A program made the position numbers and the translations under genes. The notes under the pieces were generated by a model. That model saw only the letters and a list, made by a program, of their open reading frames with translations. It was not told where the DNA came from and searched no databases. From Pelomonas sp966111775 (lineage in GTDB: Bacteria; Pseudomonadota; Gammaproteobacteria; Burkholderiales; Burkholderiaceae_C), in contig CBHWBD010000052.1 in assembly GCA_966111775.1 (NCBI GenBank), forward strand, positions 1 through 27,578: a stretch of 27,578 nt of DNA, in the 5' to 3' direction. Of the stretch, positions 7,243 through 14,989 are shown piece after piece (the stretch's first letter is position 1; every line of letters begins with the position of its first letter).

Positions 7243-7883
7243 TGGTCCACACGGTTCAGCCTGAGGACTTGAAGTCAAACGCGATGCGAAGGATGCGAGG
7301 ACTACTCGTTTGCTTGGTGGTGGTTGCATCCGGGCTTGCCATCCCTCGGCATGTACTGGCGGCGGATGCCATCTGCCCGGGCGACGTCGCGACGGTCGGG
7401 CGCTATCGGAACTACTCCTACGGTTTCACCGTCGTGATTCCCAAGGGGCTCGAAGGCTGGTGGAACTCGCCGCCCTGCTCGCCCGATCCTCCCGACGGCT
7501 GTTTGTGCATGGGCGATCACGGCCGTGATCTGCCGCTGAAGGGCGGCGGCTTCATCTTGATCAATGCCGATCCGCAGGTTTTAGAGGAGTCCCTGGCCAC
7601 AGCGGCTTACAAGGATCTGCAGGCCTTTGAGGCGCGCAACGACGCTTCGGAGCTGGTGGTCAAGGTGTTCGAGCCGCGTCGGTTTCGGGCACTGCCGAGC
7701 TATCGATACATCGCCACTTCGGCCAAGGCAGGGGCGGCCGTTGTTCGCGAATCGGTGCACATCATGCTGCCGTCAGGGAGCTACGTGTTCGTCAGCATCG
7801 ATGCCCCGGAACTGCAGTACCAGAAGTACCGCCGCGCCTACATCTCGCTCCTCGACAGCCTGCGGCCATCGCCGCGCAACTAG
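7239..7883 (+). CDS. hypothetical exported protein
   Basis: This protein is not recognised. The frame from ATG 7239 overlaps the previous stop (ATGA) and gives 214 residues. An internal ATG at 7284 gives a more standard signal peptide (MRRMRGLLVCLVVVASGLAI, cleavage near VLA-AD), so the true start may be there. The mature part begins with a Cys, has a cysteine-rich loop (CSPDPPDGCLC) and continues as an alpha/beta domain with FTVVIPKGLEGWW and SYRYIATSAKAGAAV. It ends with YRRAYISLLDSLRP, a helix reminiscent of small secreted lipoprotein-like domains. There is no lipobox. It probably acts in the periplasm together with the membrane protein encoded upstream. Confidence 0.68.
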   Translation: MMVHTVQPEDLKSNAMRRMRGLLVCLVVVASGLAIPRHVLAADAICPGDVATVGRYRNYSYGFTVVIPKGLEGWWNSPPCSPDPPDGCLCMGDHGRDLPLKGGGFILINADPQVLEESLATAAYKDLQAFEARNDASELVVKVFEPRRFRALPSYRYIATSAKAGAAVVRESVHIMLPSGSYVFVSIDAPELQYQKYRRAYISLLDSLRPSPRN

Positions 7884-7955
7884 GGCGAATTGGCGCTCAA
7901 CTTGATGGGCCTCGTGAGCATTGCCAAAGCGCGAGCCTCGAAGGCTCTATCCCAG

Positions 7956-7973
7956 GGTTTGTTGGCATAGTTG
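7956..7973. repeat. 18-bp repeat, copy 2 (GGTTTGTTGGCATAGTTG)
   Basis: This is the partner of the copy at 6506-6523, with 17 of 18 bases identical and the same orientation. It lies 73 bp after the stop of the exported protein gene and 63 bp before the next small gene. It looks like a conserved intergenic element rather than coding sequence. Confidence 0.5.
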
Positions 7974-8035
7974 CCGAATGCGCTCCTGAGGGCCTCATTC
8001 AGCGCATCAGATCTTTCTCAGCGAAGGCGGCCGCG

Positions 8036-8461
8036 TTGCTCAAGTTTCTTTTCAGGTGCGCCCTGTTCTGTTTCGGCCTTGCGTTGGTCGTGGATGCCGG
8101 GCTGCCGATGCGTACGCATCAACTGCATGTCGACCGGCACACCAGCAGCACCCAGATCAACGCCAGACAGAGCAGCGACACCAGCTATACGGTTCATCTC
8201 GTCGGCGGCAACCTGTCCTCCTGTGACGTGGGCTACGCCACCTACACGGCCTTGAAAGACGGGGGCAGCGTGCTCGTCCGGTCGAGCAATCTGTTCAAGA
8301 AATGCATCAGCATCGACCGCGACGGCGAGCTCATCGAGTCCAACAAGTACTGGCGATGGTTCGAACTGGCGGGTGCCTTGCTGATGATCGCGACCGCTAT
8401 CGGATGGCTGAAGAACGGTGACGAAGAATCGGACCGCGGTGGCATCCGCATAGGCTGGTGA
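8036..8461 (+). CDS. hypothetical small membrane protein (141 aa, TTG start)
   Basis: This protein is not recognised. The frame opens with TTG at 8036, preceded by GAAGG at about 9 bp; the next in-frame ATG (8108) would lose the N-terminal hydrophobic segment. Residues 1-24 form a membrane anchor or signal (FLFRCALFCFGLALVVDAGL). A polar external region follows with two cysteines (LSSCDVG and FKKCIS) that could form a disulfide. A second membrane segment lies near the C-terminus (WFELAGALLMIATAIGW), ending in a charged tail. The two-helix layout places the loop in the periplasm. The next gene starts 9 bp after its stop, with an AGGAGG site starting at the stop codon's last base. Confidence 0.6.
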   Translation: MLKFLFRCALFCFGLALVVDAGLPMRTHQLHVDRHTSSTQINARQSSDTSYTVHLVGGNLSSCDVGYATYTALKDGGSVLVRSSNLFKKCISIDRDGELIESNKYWRWFELAGALLMIATAIGWLKNGDEESDRGGIRIGW

Positions 8462-8470
8462 GGAGGGGTG

Positions 8471-8887
8471 ATGCAAGTTTCAAAAATGACCCGTGTCCTG
8501 CTTCCGCTGACGGCCGCCTATTTCGCCGCCAGCCTCGCCCACTTCAGCCACAACGCCCGGTACATCGCCTTCTATCCCGGCATGCCGACCTGGCTGACGC
8601 CGGGGCGGGTCTGGCTGTTCTGGTTTGCGGTCTGCGGCGTGGGCCTGCTGGCCTGGGTGTTGACCCGTCTTGGCCTGCGCGCCCTCGGTCTGCTGGTGCT
8701 GGGCGTCTACGGCGCCCTGGGCCTGGATGGCCTGCTGCATTACCGGCTCGGCCTGTGCTCCGAGCACACGCTGCTGGCCAATCTGACCATCTGGGCCGAG
8801 GCGACCACGGGGTTGGTGCTGCTGCTGGTGTCGACGGTGCTGTTCGCAAGGCACTTGTCCAGGCCCGCGAGCGCCATGGGCGCATGA
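8471..8887 (+). CDS. small polytopic membrane protein (4 predicted helices)
   Basis: This 138-residue inner-membrane protein has four hydrophobic stretches (about 8-27, 46-64, 68-88 and 105-125). The start was chosen at ATG 8471 because AGGAGG lies at 8461-8466; the GTG at 8468 is too close. No catalytic motif is visible. The Y/H-rich first loop (AHFSHNARYIAFYP) could bind a cofactor or metal. Its TGA overlaps the next ATG (ATGA), so the two membrane proteins are probably made together and may interact. The family is not identified with confidence; a DoxX-like four-helix protein is a weak alternative. Confidence 0.72.
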   Translation: MQVSKMTRVLLPLTAAYFAASLAHFSHNARYIAFYPGMPTWLTPGRVWLFWFAVCGVGLLAWVLTRLGLRALGLLVLGVYGALGLDGLLHYRLGLCSEHTLLANLTIWAEATTGLVLLLVSTVLFARHLSRPASAMGA

Positions 8888-9264
8888 GGCTGCTGCGCTA
8901 CTTCCAGGCCCTGTCCCTGGGCAAGATGGTGCTCTGGTGCTATCTGATCTGGTATGTCTGCACCGTCGTTGCCTACTTCGATCCGACACCTGCGATCTGG
9001 CTGAACTCCATCGGCATCAGCGTCATCGTCGGCGTGGCCCTGCTGCTCAGCGTGGGGGGACAGGTGGCGGCTTCGTGGCAGACCTTCCGGCTGTTCTTCA
9101 TGCCCTTCGCCGTGTCCAGCTTCGCGGCCTTGATCAAGGGCCACGGCTTCTTGCTGGTGTTTCCGCCGTCGCTCGCGCAGGCGAGCCTGCAGCTCGGCGC
9201 CTGCGCGGTGTTTCTGTCGGCCGTATGGCTGCTGAAGCGGCTGGCGCCCTCGACCCCAAGGTGA
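8884..9264 (+). CDS. small conserved membrane protein (126 aa)
   Basis: This 126-residue inner-membrane protein has four hydrophobic segments. It starts MRLLRYFQALSLGKMVLWCY and continues through LIWYVCTVVAYFDPTPAIW. The opening is similar to small uncharacterised membrane proteins of gamma- and betaproteobacteria as I recall them. No function is known. It overlaps the preceding membrane protein gene by ATGA and is followed after 4 bp by the VOC gene. The three form a compact operon. Confidence 0.72.
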   Translation: MRLLRYFQALSLGKMVLWCYLIWYVCTVVAYFDPTPAIWLNSIGISVIVGVALLLSVGGQVAASWQTFRLFFMPFAVSSFAALIKGHGFLLVFPPSLAQASLQLGACAVFLSAVWLLKRLAPSTPR

Positions 9265-9268
9265 ACCC

Positions 9269-9667
9269 ATGGCCACGCTCGACCACCTCATCCTCAAGGT
9301 CAACGACCTCGCCGACAGCGTGCGCTTCTACACCGAGGTGATGGGCTTCGCCGACGCCGGCCGTGACGGGCCCTTCACCGTCATCAAGGCTGGGCCCGAC
9401 TGCCAGCTGCAGCTGGCGCCCTGGGGCACGCCGGGCTTCGAGCACTACGCCTTCGCGGTGACGCCGGCGGAGTTCGACGCCATCTTCGGTCGCATCAAGG
9501 CCGCAGGCCTGGGCTATGGGCCGACTTTTGACTCGGTCGGCAGCAATACCGGACCCGGCAGCGAGGTGGGCGCGCGCGGCCCGGGCCCGACGCTGTACTT
9601 CAACGACCCCAACAAGCACCTCATCGAGATCCGCACCTACGGGCCCTCGAACTTGTCGGAAGCCTGA
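9269..9667 (+). CDS. VOC-superfamily protein (glyoxalase/extradiol dioxygenase fold)
   Basis: This 132-residue protein has the paired beta-alpha-beta-beta-beta VOC fold. It starts with LDHLILKVNDLADSVRFYTE, where the His is the usual first metal ligand. The second half has FEHYAFAVTPAEFDAIFGRI and ends with LYFNDPNKHLIEIRTY, where the Glu is the last ligand. A metal-dependent lyase, dioxygenase or resistance function is possible; fosfomycin-resistance-like proteins share this size. The substrate is unknown. It starts 4 bp after the small membrane protein and is probably in that operon. Confidence 0.87.
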   Translation: MATLDHLILKVNDLADSVRFYTEVMGFADAGRDGPFTVIKAGPDCQLQLAPWGTPGFEHYAFAVTPAEFDAIFGRIKAAGLGYGPTFDSVGSNTGPGSEVGARGPGPTLYFNDPNKHLIEIRTYGPSNLSEA

Positions 9668-9782
9668 CGCTAAGGGTTCGCCTTGGTGCCGGCGGACAGG
9701 GCCTGCCTAAAGATCGCCCGGCCCGCTCGCCATGAGTGATGCGGGCTCGGCCAGCCTTCGTTCCATCACTCGAGAGGTCTTC

Positions 9783-10037
9783 ATGCTGCACCTGCTGTGG
9801 ATGTTCATCGTCGGCGTCATCGTCGGCGCGATTGCGCGATTCATCATGCCGGGGTCCGAGCATCTGGGGATGCTGATGACCGGCGTGCTGGGCATTGCGG
9901 GTTCGTTCGTCGGCGGCTTCATCGCACGCCTTTTCAGCAAGCCCGCGGACGGCGCCGTCGTGCATCCGGCGGGCCTCATCCTGTCCGTCGTCGGCGCCCT
10001 CATCCTGCTCTACGCCTGGAACCATTTCGGGCATTGA
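9783..10037 (+). CDS. GlsB/YeaQ/YmgE-family membrane protein (transglycosylase-associated family)
   Basis: This 84-residue protein has three glycine-rich membrane helices: FIVGVIVGAIARFIMPG, a second with MTGVLGIAGSFVGGFIAR, and a third with GLILSVVGALILLYAW. Size and pattern fit the GlsB/YeaQ/YmgE stress-response membrane family (Pfam transglycosylase-associated protein). The family name is historical; no enzymatic activity is expected. ATG 9783 is preceded by GAGAGG at a proper distance. The gene has its own 115-bp upstream region and is probably transcribed separately, perhaps under stress control. Confidence 0.88.
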   Translation: MLHLLWMFIVGVIVGAIARFIMPGSEHLGMLMTGVLGIAGSFVGGFIARLFSKPADGAVVHPAGLILSVVGALILLYAWNHFGH

Positions 10038-10070
10038 GCCCGATGGCCTGAGTGACCGCAGGCCCGGCGC

Positions 10071-11672
10071 TCAGCCGGCCTGGGCCGGCACGTTCCAGCG
10101 CTTGGTCACGTCGCCGCGGCCGTTGACGCTTTCGAGGTTGACGGCGAAGCCCCACAGCCGGCCCACGTGCTTGAGCACCTCTTGCGCGCTGTCGTGCAGC
10201 GGCCGGTTGAGGTGCTGCACATGGCGCAGCGTGAGGGACCTGTCACCACGCAGGTTGACGTTCCAGACCTGGATATTGGGCTCGCGGGTGGAGAGGTCGT
10301 ACTGGCGCGACAGGGCCTGGCGCAGATGGCGGTAGCCGCCTTCGTCGTGGATGGCCGAGATCTCGTACTCGCTCTTGGCCTCGTCGTCGAGGATGGAGAA
10401 GAGGCGGAAGTCGCGCATGATCTTCGGGCTCAGATACTGGCCGATGAAGCTCTCGTCCTTGAAGTTGCGCATGGCGTGGTCGAGCGTCGGCAGCCAGTCG
10501 CTGCCGGCGATGTCGGGGAACCAGTCGCGGTCCTCGGCCGTCGGGTTCTCGCAGATGCGCTTGATGTCGGTGTACATCGCAAAGCCCAGCGCATACGGAT
10601 TCAGGTTGGCGCCCGGGTGCTGGTAGACGACGTTGGTGTGGGACTTGAGCCACTCGATCATCATGCCGTCGCTCAGATAGCCGTCGTCGTACATCTGGTT
10701 CAGCAGTTTGTGGTGCCAGAAGGTGGCCCAGCCCTCGTTCATGACCTGGGTCTGGCGCTGCGGATAGAAGTACTGGGCGATCTTGCGCACGATGCGCACG
10801 ACCTCGCGCTGCCAGGGGTCGAGCAGGGGCGCGTTCTTCTCGATGAAGTAGAGCAGGTTCTCCTGCGGCTCGTCGGGGAAGCGGCGGCTCTCGGCGGCCT
10901 CGTCGGGGCGGTCGGGCTTCTTGGGCAGGGTGCGCCAGAGGTCGTTGATCTGCAGCTGGGCATGCTGCTCGCGGTCCTTCAGCCGCGCGCGTTCTTCGGC
11001 CAGGGATAGCTTGGCCGGACGGCGGTAGCGGTCCACGCCGTGGTTCATCAGCGCGTGGCAGGAGTCGAGCAGGGACTCGACGGCGTCCAGGCCGTAGCGC
11101 TCCTCGCAGTCGGCGACGTAGTTCTTGGCGTAGACGAGGTAGTCGATGATGGACGAGGCATCCGTCCACATGCGGAACAGGTAGTTCCCTTTGAAGAAGC
11201 TGTTGTGCCCGTAGCAGGCGTGGGCGATCACGAGGGCCTGCATGGCCAACGTGTTCTCCTCCATCAGGTAGGCGATGCAGGGGTCGGAGTTGATGACGAT
11301 CTCGTAGGCCAGGCCCATCTGGCCGCGCTTGTAGCTGCGCTCGGTGGCGATGAACTCCTTGCCATAGCTCCAGTGGCGGTAGTTCACCGGCATGCCGACC
11401 GAGGCATAGGCGTCCATCATCTGCTCGGCGGTGATGACCTCGAGCTGGTTGGCATAGGTGTCCAGGCCGAAGCGCTCGGCGGTGTTCTTGATGACGGCGT
11501 GGTATTCCTCGATGAGCTCGAAGCTCCAGTCGTTGGGCGAGGGCAGGGGCTGGCCGGGCCGCTGGGCCAGCGGCTTCATGCGCTGCAGCGGCTGGCGCTG
11601 CCGGCGGTCGGCCACACCCGGTGGCGGGACGGCGGCGTGCTCGTGGTGGCGACGGTCCTCTTTACTGCTCAT
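10071..11672 (-). CDS. SpoVR family protein (YcgB-like)
   Basis: This 533-residue cytoplasmic protein matches the SpoVR/YcgB family. It has the conserved start LPSPNDWSFELIEEYHAVIK, then ALVIAHACYGHNSFFKGNYL and VMNEGWATFWHHKLLNQMYD. Near the C-terminus is EPNIQVWNVNLRGDRSLTLR. The histidine/glutamate clusters (HACYGHN, NEGWATFWHH) resemble a metal site, but no activity is proven. In Bacillus SpoVR affects spore cortex; in non-sporulating bacteria the family accompanies PrkA and DUF444 proteins in stress or stationary phase. ATG 11672 overlaps the DUF444 stop (ATGA) and has GGAAGGGG upstream. An internal ATG at 11579 is a weaker alternative start. It is the last gene of the prkA-DUF444-spoVR group. 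Confidence 0.95.
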   Translation of the reverse strand: MSSKEDRRHHEHAAVPPPGVADRRQRQPLQRMKPLAQRPGQPLPSPNDWSFELIEEYHAVIKNTAERFGLDTYANQLEVITAEQMMDAYASVGMPVNYRHWSYGKEFIATERSYKRGQMGLAYEIVINSDPCIAYLMEENTLAMQALVIAHACYGHNSFFKGNYLFRMWTDASSIIDYLVYAKNYVADCEERYGLDAVESLLDSCHALMNHGVDRYRRPAKLSLAEERARLKDREQHAQLQINDLWRTLPKKPDRPDEAAESRRFPDEPQENLLYFIEKNAPLLDPWQREVVRIVRKIAQYFYPQRQTQVMNEGWATFWHHKLLNQMYDDGYLSDGMMIEWLKSHTNVVYQHPGANLNPYALGFAMYTDIKRICENPTAEDRDWFPDIAGSDWLPTLDHAMRNFKDESFIGQYLSPKIMRDFRLFSILDDEAKSEYEISAIHDEGGYRHLRQALSRQYDLSTREPNIQVWNVNLRGDRSLTLRHVQHLNRPLHDSAQEVLKHVGRLWGFAVNLESVNGRGDVTKRWNVPAQAG

Positions 11673-12949
11673 GCCGCGGCCCCTTCCTTCTTGAACAGCT
11701 CGCGGAAGACCGGGTAGATCTGCGAGGCCTCGACGGCCTTGCGCATGGCGAAGTGCTTCGCATCCTCGGCGAGCTTCTGGTATTCCTCCCAGAGGTTCTG
11801 CTCGGGCTCGGCAACCTGCACATAGGCGAAGTAGCGGCACAGCGGCAGGATCTTGTCGGCCAGCAGCTCGCGGCAGCGGCCGCTGTCGTGGTGCCAGTTG
11901 TCGCCGTCGCTGGCCTGGGCGCCGTAGATATTCCACTCGGTCGGCGAGTAGCGCTCCTTGATGATCTGCTCCATCAGCACCAGGGCCGACGAGACGACGG
12001 TGCCGCCGGTCTCGGTGGCGTGGAAGAAGTTCTGCTCGTCCACCTCCTGGGCCTGGGTGTGGTGGCGGATGAAGACGACATCGATCTTCTCGTAGTGCCG
12101 CGTCAGGAAGAGATAGAGCAGGATGAAGAAACGCTTGGCAAGGTCCTTGCGGCCTTCGTCCATGGAGCCCGACACGTCCATCAGGCAGAACATGACGGCC
12201 CGCGTCGTCGGCACTGGGATGCGGGTGCGGGCACGGAAGCGCAGGTCGATGGGGTCGAGGAAGGGGATGGCGGCGATGCGCTCGCGCAGGTGCTTGATGC
12301 GCTCGCGGGTTTCGAGCAGCAGGCGTGGCGTCTCGGGGCGGTCTTCCTTCAGCAGCTCCTGCTCGCGCGCTTCGAGCTCGTGCAGTTCGCGGCGCTTGTC
12401 CATGCCCAGGGCGATACGGCGCCCCAGGGCCCCGCGCATGGAACGCACGACGTGCAGATTGGTGGGCGTGCCGTCGGAGACGAAGCCGGCGCGCTGGCTG
12501 CGCCACTCGGGCGTGTCGGCCAGCGTGGTGCGGGCCAGGTTGGGCAGGGCCAGGTCCTCGAAGAAGACCTGCATGAACTCTTCCTTGCTGAGGTGGAAGA
12601 CGAAGTCGTCCTCGCCTTCGCCCTGGTCGCTGGCCTCGCCGCTGCCGCTGCCACCGCCCTGCCCGCCCTTGGGCTTGGCGATGCGATCGCCCTTTACATA
12701 CTCCTGGTTGCCCGGCCGCACGACCTCGCGCAAGCCGCCGTCGCCATGGCCGAAGACGGGCTCGCTCAAGTCCTTCTTGGGAATGTGCACGTCCTCGCCG
12801 CGCTCCATGTCGCGGATGCCGCGGCCGTCGACGGCGCGCTTCACCGCCTCGCGGATCTGCTCCTTGTGGCGGCGTAGAAAGCGCTCGCGGTTGCCGATGG
12901 ACTTGTTCTTGCCCGACAGCCGTCTATCGATGATCTGTTGGAGCGACAT
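11669..12949 (-). CDS. yeaH: YeaH/DUF444 family VWA-like protein
   Basis: This 426-residue cytoplasmic protein is the partner of PrkA kinase. The N-terminus (MSLQQIIDRRLSGKNKSIGN) is typical. A glycine-rich linker with GGQGGGSGSGE lies at about 95-113. The von Willebrand A core starts near 250, with the metal-ion-dependent adhesion site D-V-S-G-S-M at 258-263. Conserved HATETGGTVVSSAL and YSPTEWNIYGAQASDGDNW follow. In E. coli yeaG-yeaH form an operon induced by nitrogen starvation and stationary phase. Here the gene lies between prkA, after a large inverted repeat, and spoVR, which it overlaps. It probably scaffolds or recruits substrates for the kinase (inference). Confidence 0.95.
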   Translation of the reverse strand: MSLQQIIDRRLSGKNKSIGNRERFLRRHKEQIREAVKRAVDGRGIRDMERGEDVHIPKKDLSEPVFGHGDGGLREVVRPGNQEYVKGDRIAKPKGGQGGGSGSGEASDQGEGEDDFVFHLSKEEFMQVFFEDLALPNLARTTLADTPEWRSQRAGFVSDGTPTNLHVVRSMRGALGRRIALGMDKRRELHELEAREQELLKEDRPETPRLLLETRERIKHLRERIAAIPFLDPIDLRFRARTRIPVPTTRAVMFCLMDVSGSMDEGRKDLAKRFFILLYLFLTRHYEKIDVVFIRHHTQAQEVDEQNFFHATETGGTVVSSALVLMEQIIKERYSPTEWNIYGAQASDGDNWHHDSGRCRELLADKILPLCRYFAYVQVAEPEQNLWEEYQKLAEDAKHFAMRKAVEASQIYPVFRELFKKEGAAA

Positions 12950-12960
12950 CGTTCAATCCA

Positions 12961-13051
12961 AACAAAGCCACAGAGGCACAGAGACACAGAGAAAGAGCGC
13001 AGCAGGCAGACAACGCATGTCTCTGTGCCTCTGTGTCTCTGTGGCTGTGTT
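12961..13051. repeat. long imperfect inverted repeat between prkA and yeaH
   Basis: Arms 12961-12992 and 13020-13051 (32 nt each) are inverted copies with about three mismatches around a 27-nt loop. They are built from CACAGAG/CTCTGTG units. The core arms 12966-12992 and 13020-13046 match at 25 of 27 positions. The transcript on the minus strand would fold into a long hairpin between the prkA stop and the yeaH start. It could stabilise prkA mRNA, act as a partial terminator or be a cut site. Similar CACAGAGGCACAGAG palindromes are, from memory, scattered between genes in many proteobacteria, so it may be a mobile or REP-like element. Confidence 0.85.
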
Positions 13052-13066
13052 CATGGACCTTCGAGT

Positions 13067-14989
13067 TCAGGAACTCTTCCTCACGCGCAGATACCACTCG
13101 CACAACAGCCGCACCTGCTTGGCCGTGTAGCCCTTGTCCACCATGCGCTGCACGAAGTTCTCGTGCTTCTTGGCGTCCTCGGCGCTGGCCTTTGCGTTGA
13201 AGCTGATGACGGGCAGCAGCTCCTCGGTGTTGGAGAACATCTTCTTCTCGATGACGGTGCGCAGCTTCTCATAGCTGGTCCACAGCGGGTTCTTGCCCGC
13301 GTTGTTGGCACGCGCCCGCAGCACGAAGTTGACGATCTCGTTGCGGAAGTCCTTGGGGTTGGAGATGCCGGCCGGCTTCTCGATCTTCTCCAGCTCGGCG
13401 TTCAGCGCCGCGCGGTCGAAGACCTCGCCGGTATCGGTGTCGCGGTACTCCTGGTCCTGGATCCAGTAGTCGGCGTAGGTCACGTAGCGATCGAAGATGT
13501 TCTGGCCGTACTCGCTGTAGCTTTCCAGATAGGCGGTCTGGATCTCCTTGCCGATGAACTCGGCGTAGCGCGGCGACAGCTGCTCCTTGATGTAGCTGAC
13601 GAACTTCTCTTCGGTCTCCTTGGGGAACTGCTCGCGTTCGATCTGCTGCTCCAGCACATACATCAGGTGCACCGGGTTGGCGGCCACCTCCGACGAGTCG
13701 AAGTTGAAGACCTTGGACAGGATCTTGTAGGCGAAGCGCGTGCTGATGCCGCTCATGCCTTCGTCGACGCCGGCGTAGTCGCGGTATTCCTGGTAGCTCT
13801 TGGCGCGCGGGTCGGTGTCCTTCAGGTTCTCGCCGTCGTAGATCTGCATCTTGGAATACAGCGACGAGTTCTCCGGCTCCTTCAGCCGGGTCAGCACCGC
13901 GAACTGGCTCATCATCTTCAGCGTGCCGGGGGCGCACTTGGCCTCGGCCAGCGACGAGCCGCGGATCAGCTTCTCGTAGATCTTGACCTCCTCGCTGACG
14001 CGCAGGCAGTAGGGCACCTTGACGATGTAGACGCGGTCCAGGAAGGCCTCGTTGTTCTTGTTGTTGCGGAAGGTCTTCCACTCGCTCTCATTGCTGTGGG
14101 CCAGCACGATGCCGTCGAAGGGGATGGCGCCGAAGCCCTCGGTGCCCTTGTAGTTGCTTTCCTGCGTGGCGGTCAGCAGCGGGTGCAGCACCTTGATGGG
14201 CGCCTTGAACATCTCGACGAACTCCAGCAGGCCCTGGTTGGCCAGGCAGAGGCCACCGGAGTAGCTGTAGGCGTCGGGATCGTCCTGGGCATAGGTCTCG
14301 AGCTTGCGGATGTCGACCTTGCCGACCAGGCTGGAGATGTCCTGGTTGTTCTCGTCGCCCGGCTCGGTCTTGGCCACGCCCAATTGCTTGAGCACGCTGG
14401 GGTAGCGCTTGACGACCTTGAACTTGCGGATGTCGCCGCCGAATTCATCGAGGCGCTTGACGGCCCAGGGCGACAGGATGCGGTTCAGATAGCGGCGCGG
14501 GATGCCGTAGTCGCGCTCCAGCAGCGGGCCGTCTTCCACCGGGTCGAAGAGCCCGAGAGGCGATTCGTTCACCGGCGAGCCGGCCAGCGCATAGAAGGGC
14601 ACATGCTCCATCAGCTGCTTGAGCCGCTCGGCGATGGAACTCTTGCCGCCGCCGACGGGGCCGAGCAGGTAGAGGATCTGCTTCTTTTCCTCCAGGCCCT
14701 GCGCGGCGTGCCTGAAATAGGACACCACCTGCTCGATGGCCTCTTCCAGGCCATAGAACTCGGCAAAGGCCGGATAGATCTTGATGGTCTTGTTGGCGAA
14801 CAGGCGCGACAGGCGCGGGTCGTTGCGCGTGTCGAGCATCTGCGGCTCGCCGATGGCCTGCAGCATGCGCTCGGCAGCCGTGGCATAGGCCAGGGGGTTT
14901 TTCTTGCACTCCGCGAGGTAGTCCTCGAGCGAGAGTTCTTCCACCTTGCTGCGCTCGAATCGCGCTGCGAAATGACTGATGACGTCCAT
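13067..14989 (-). CDS. prkA: PrkA family serine protein kinase (YeaG-like)
   Basis: This 640-residue cytoplasmic PrkA/YeaG protein has an AAA+ N-terminal domain and a kinase-like C-terminal part. The Walker A motif G-P-V-G-G-G-K-S-S is at 110-118. Conserved PrkA stretches include NESPLGLFDP, PYCLRVSEEVKIYEKLI and GISTRFAYKILSKVFNFD. The start at ATG 14989 is fixed by AGGAGG 5 bp upstream and gives the family's usual length. The frame is open further upstream without matching the family. E. coli YeaG is a Ser kinase linked to nitrogen starvation and RpoS-dependent stress. The gene leads a prkA-yeaH-spoVR set, and some of the coupling may be set by the inverted repeat that follows. Confidence 0.96.
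   Translation of the reverse strand: MDVISHFAARFERSKVEELSLEDYLAECKKNPLAYATAAERMLQAIGEPQMLDTRNDPRLSRLFANKTIKIYPAFAEFYGLEEAIEQVVSYFRHAAQGLEEKKQILYLLGPVGGGKSSIAERLKQLMEHVPFYALAGSPVNESPLGLFDPVEDGPLLERDYGIPRRYLNRILSPWAVKRLDEFGGDIRKFKVVKRYPSVLKQLGVAKTEPGDENNQDISSLVGKVDIRKLETYAQDDPDAYSYSGGLCLANQGLLEFVEMFKAPIKVLHPLLTATQESNYKGTEGFGAIPFDGIVLAHSNESEWKTFRNNKNNEAFLDRVYIVKVPYCLRVSEEVKIYEKLIRGSSLAEAKCAPGTLKMMSQFAVLTRLKEPENSSLYSKMQIYDGENLKDTDPRAKSYQEYRDYAGVDEGMSGISTRFAYKILSKVFNFDSSEVAANPVHLMYVLEQQIEREQFPKETEEKFVSYIKEQLSPRYAEFIGKEIQTAYLESYSEYGQNIFDRYVTYADYWIQDQEYRDTDTGEVFDRAALNAELEKIEKPAGISNPKDFRNEIVNFVLRARANNAGKNPLWTSYEKLRTVIEKKMFSNTEELLPVISFNAKASAEDAKKHENFVQRMVDKGYTAKQVRLLCEWYLRVRKSS

Noticed and set aside
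10028..10042. Hairpin across the GlsB-like stop codon as a terminator
   Set aside because: The stem is only 5 bp with no T-run, and the loop contains the stop codon; a short stem is expected by chance at this GC content.
11621..12877. Plus-strand open frame opposite yeaH
   Set aside because: The minus strand carries a clear DUF444 protein with a MIDAS motif; the plus frame has no recognisable motif.
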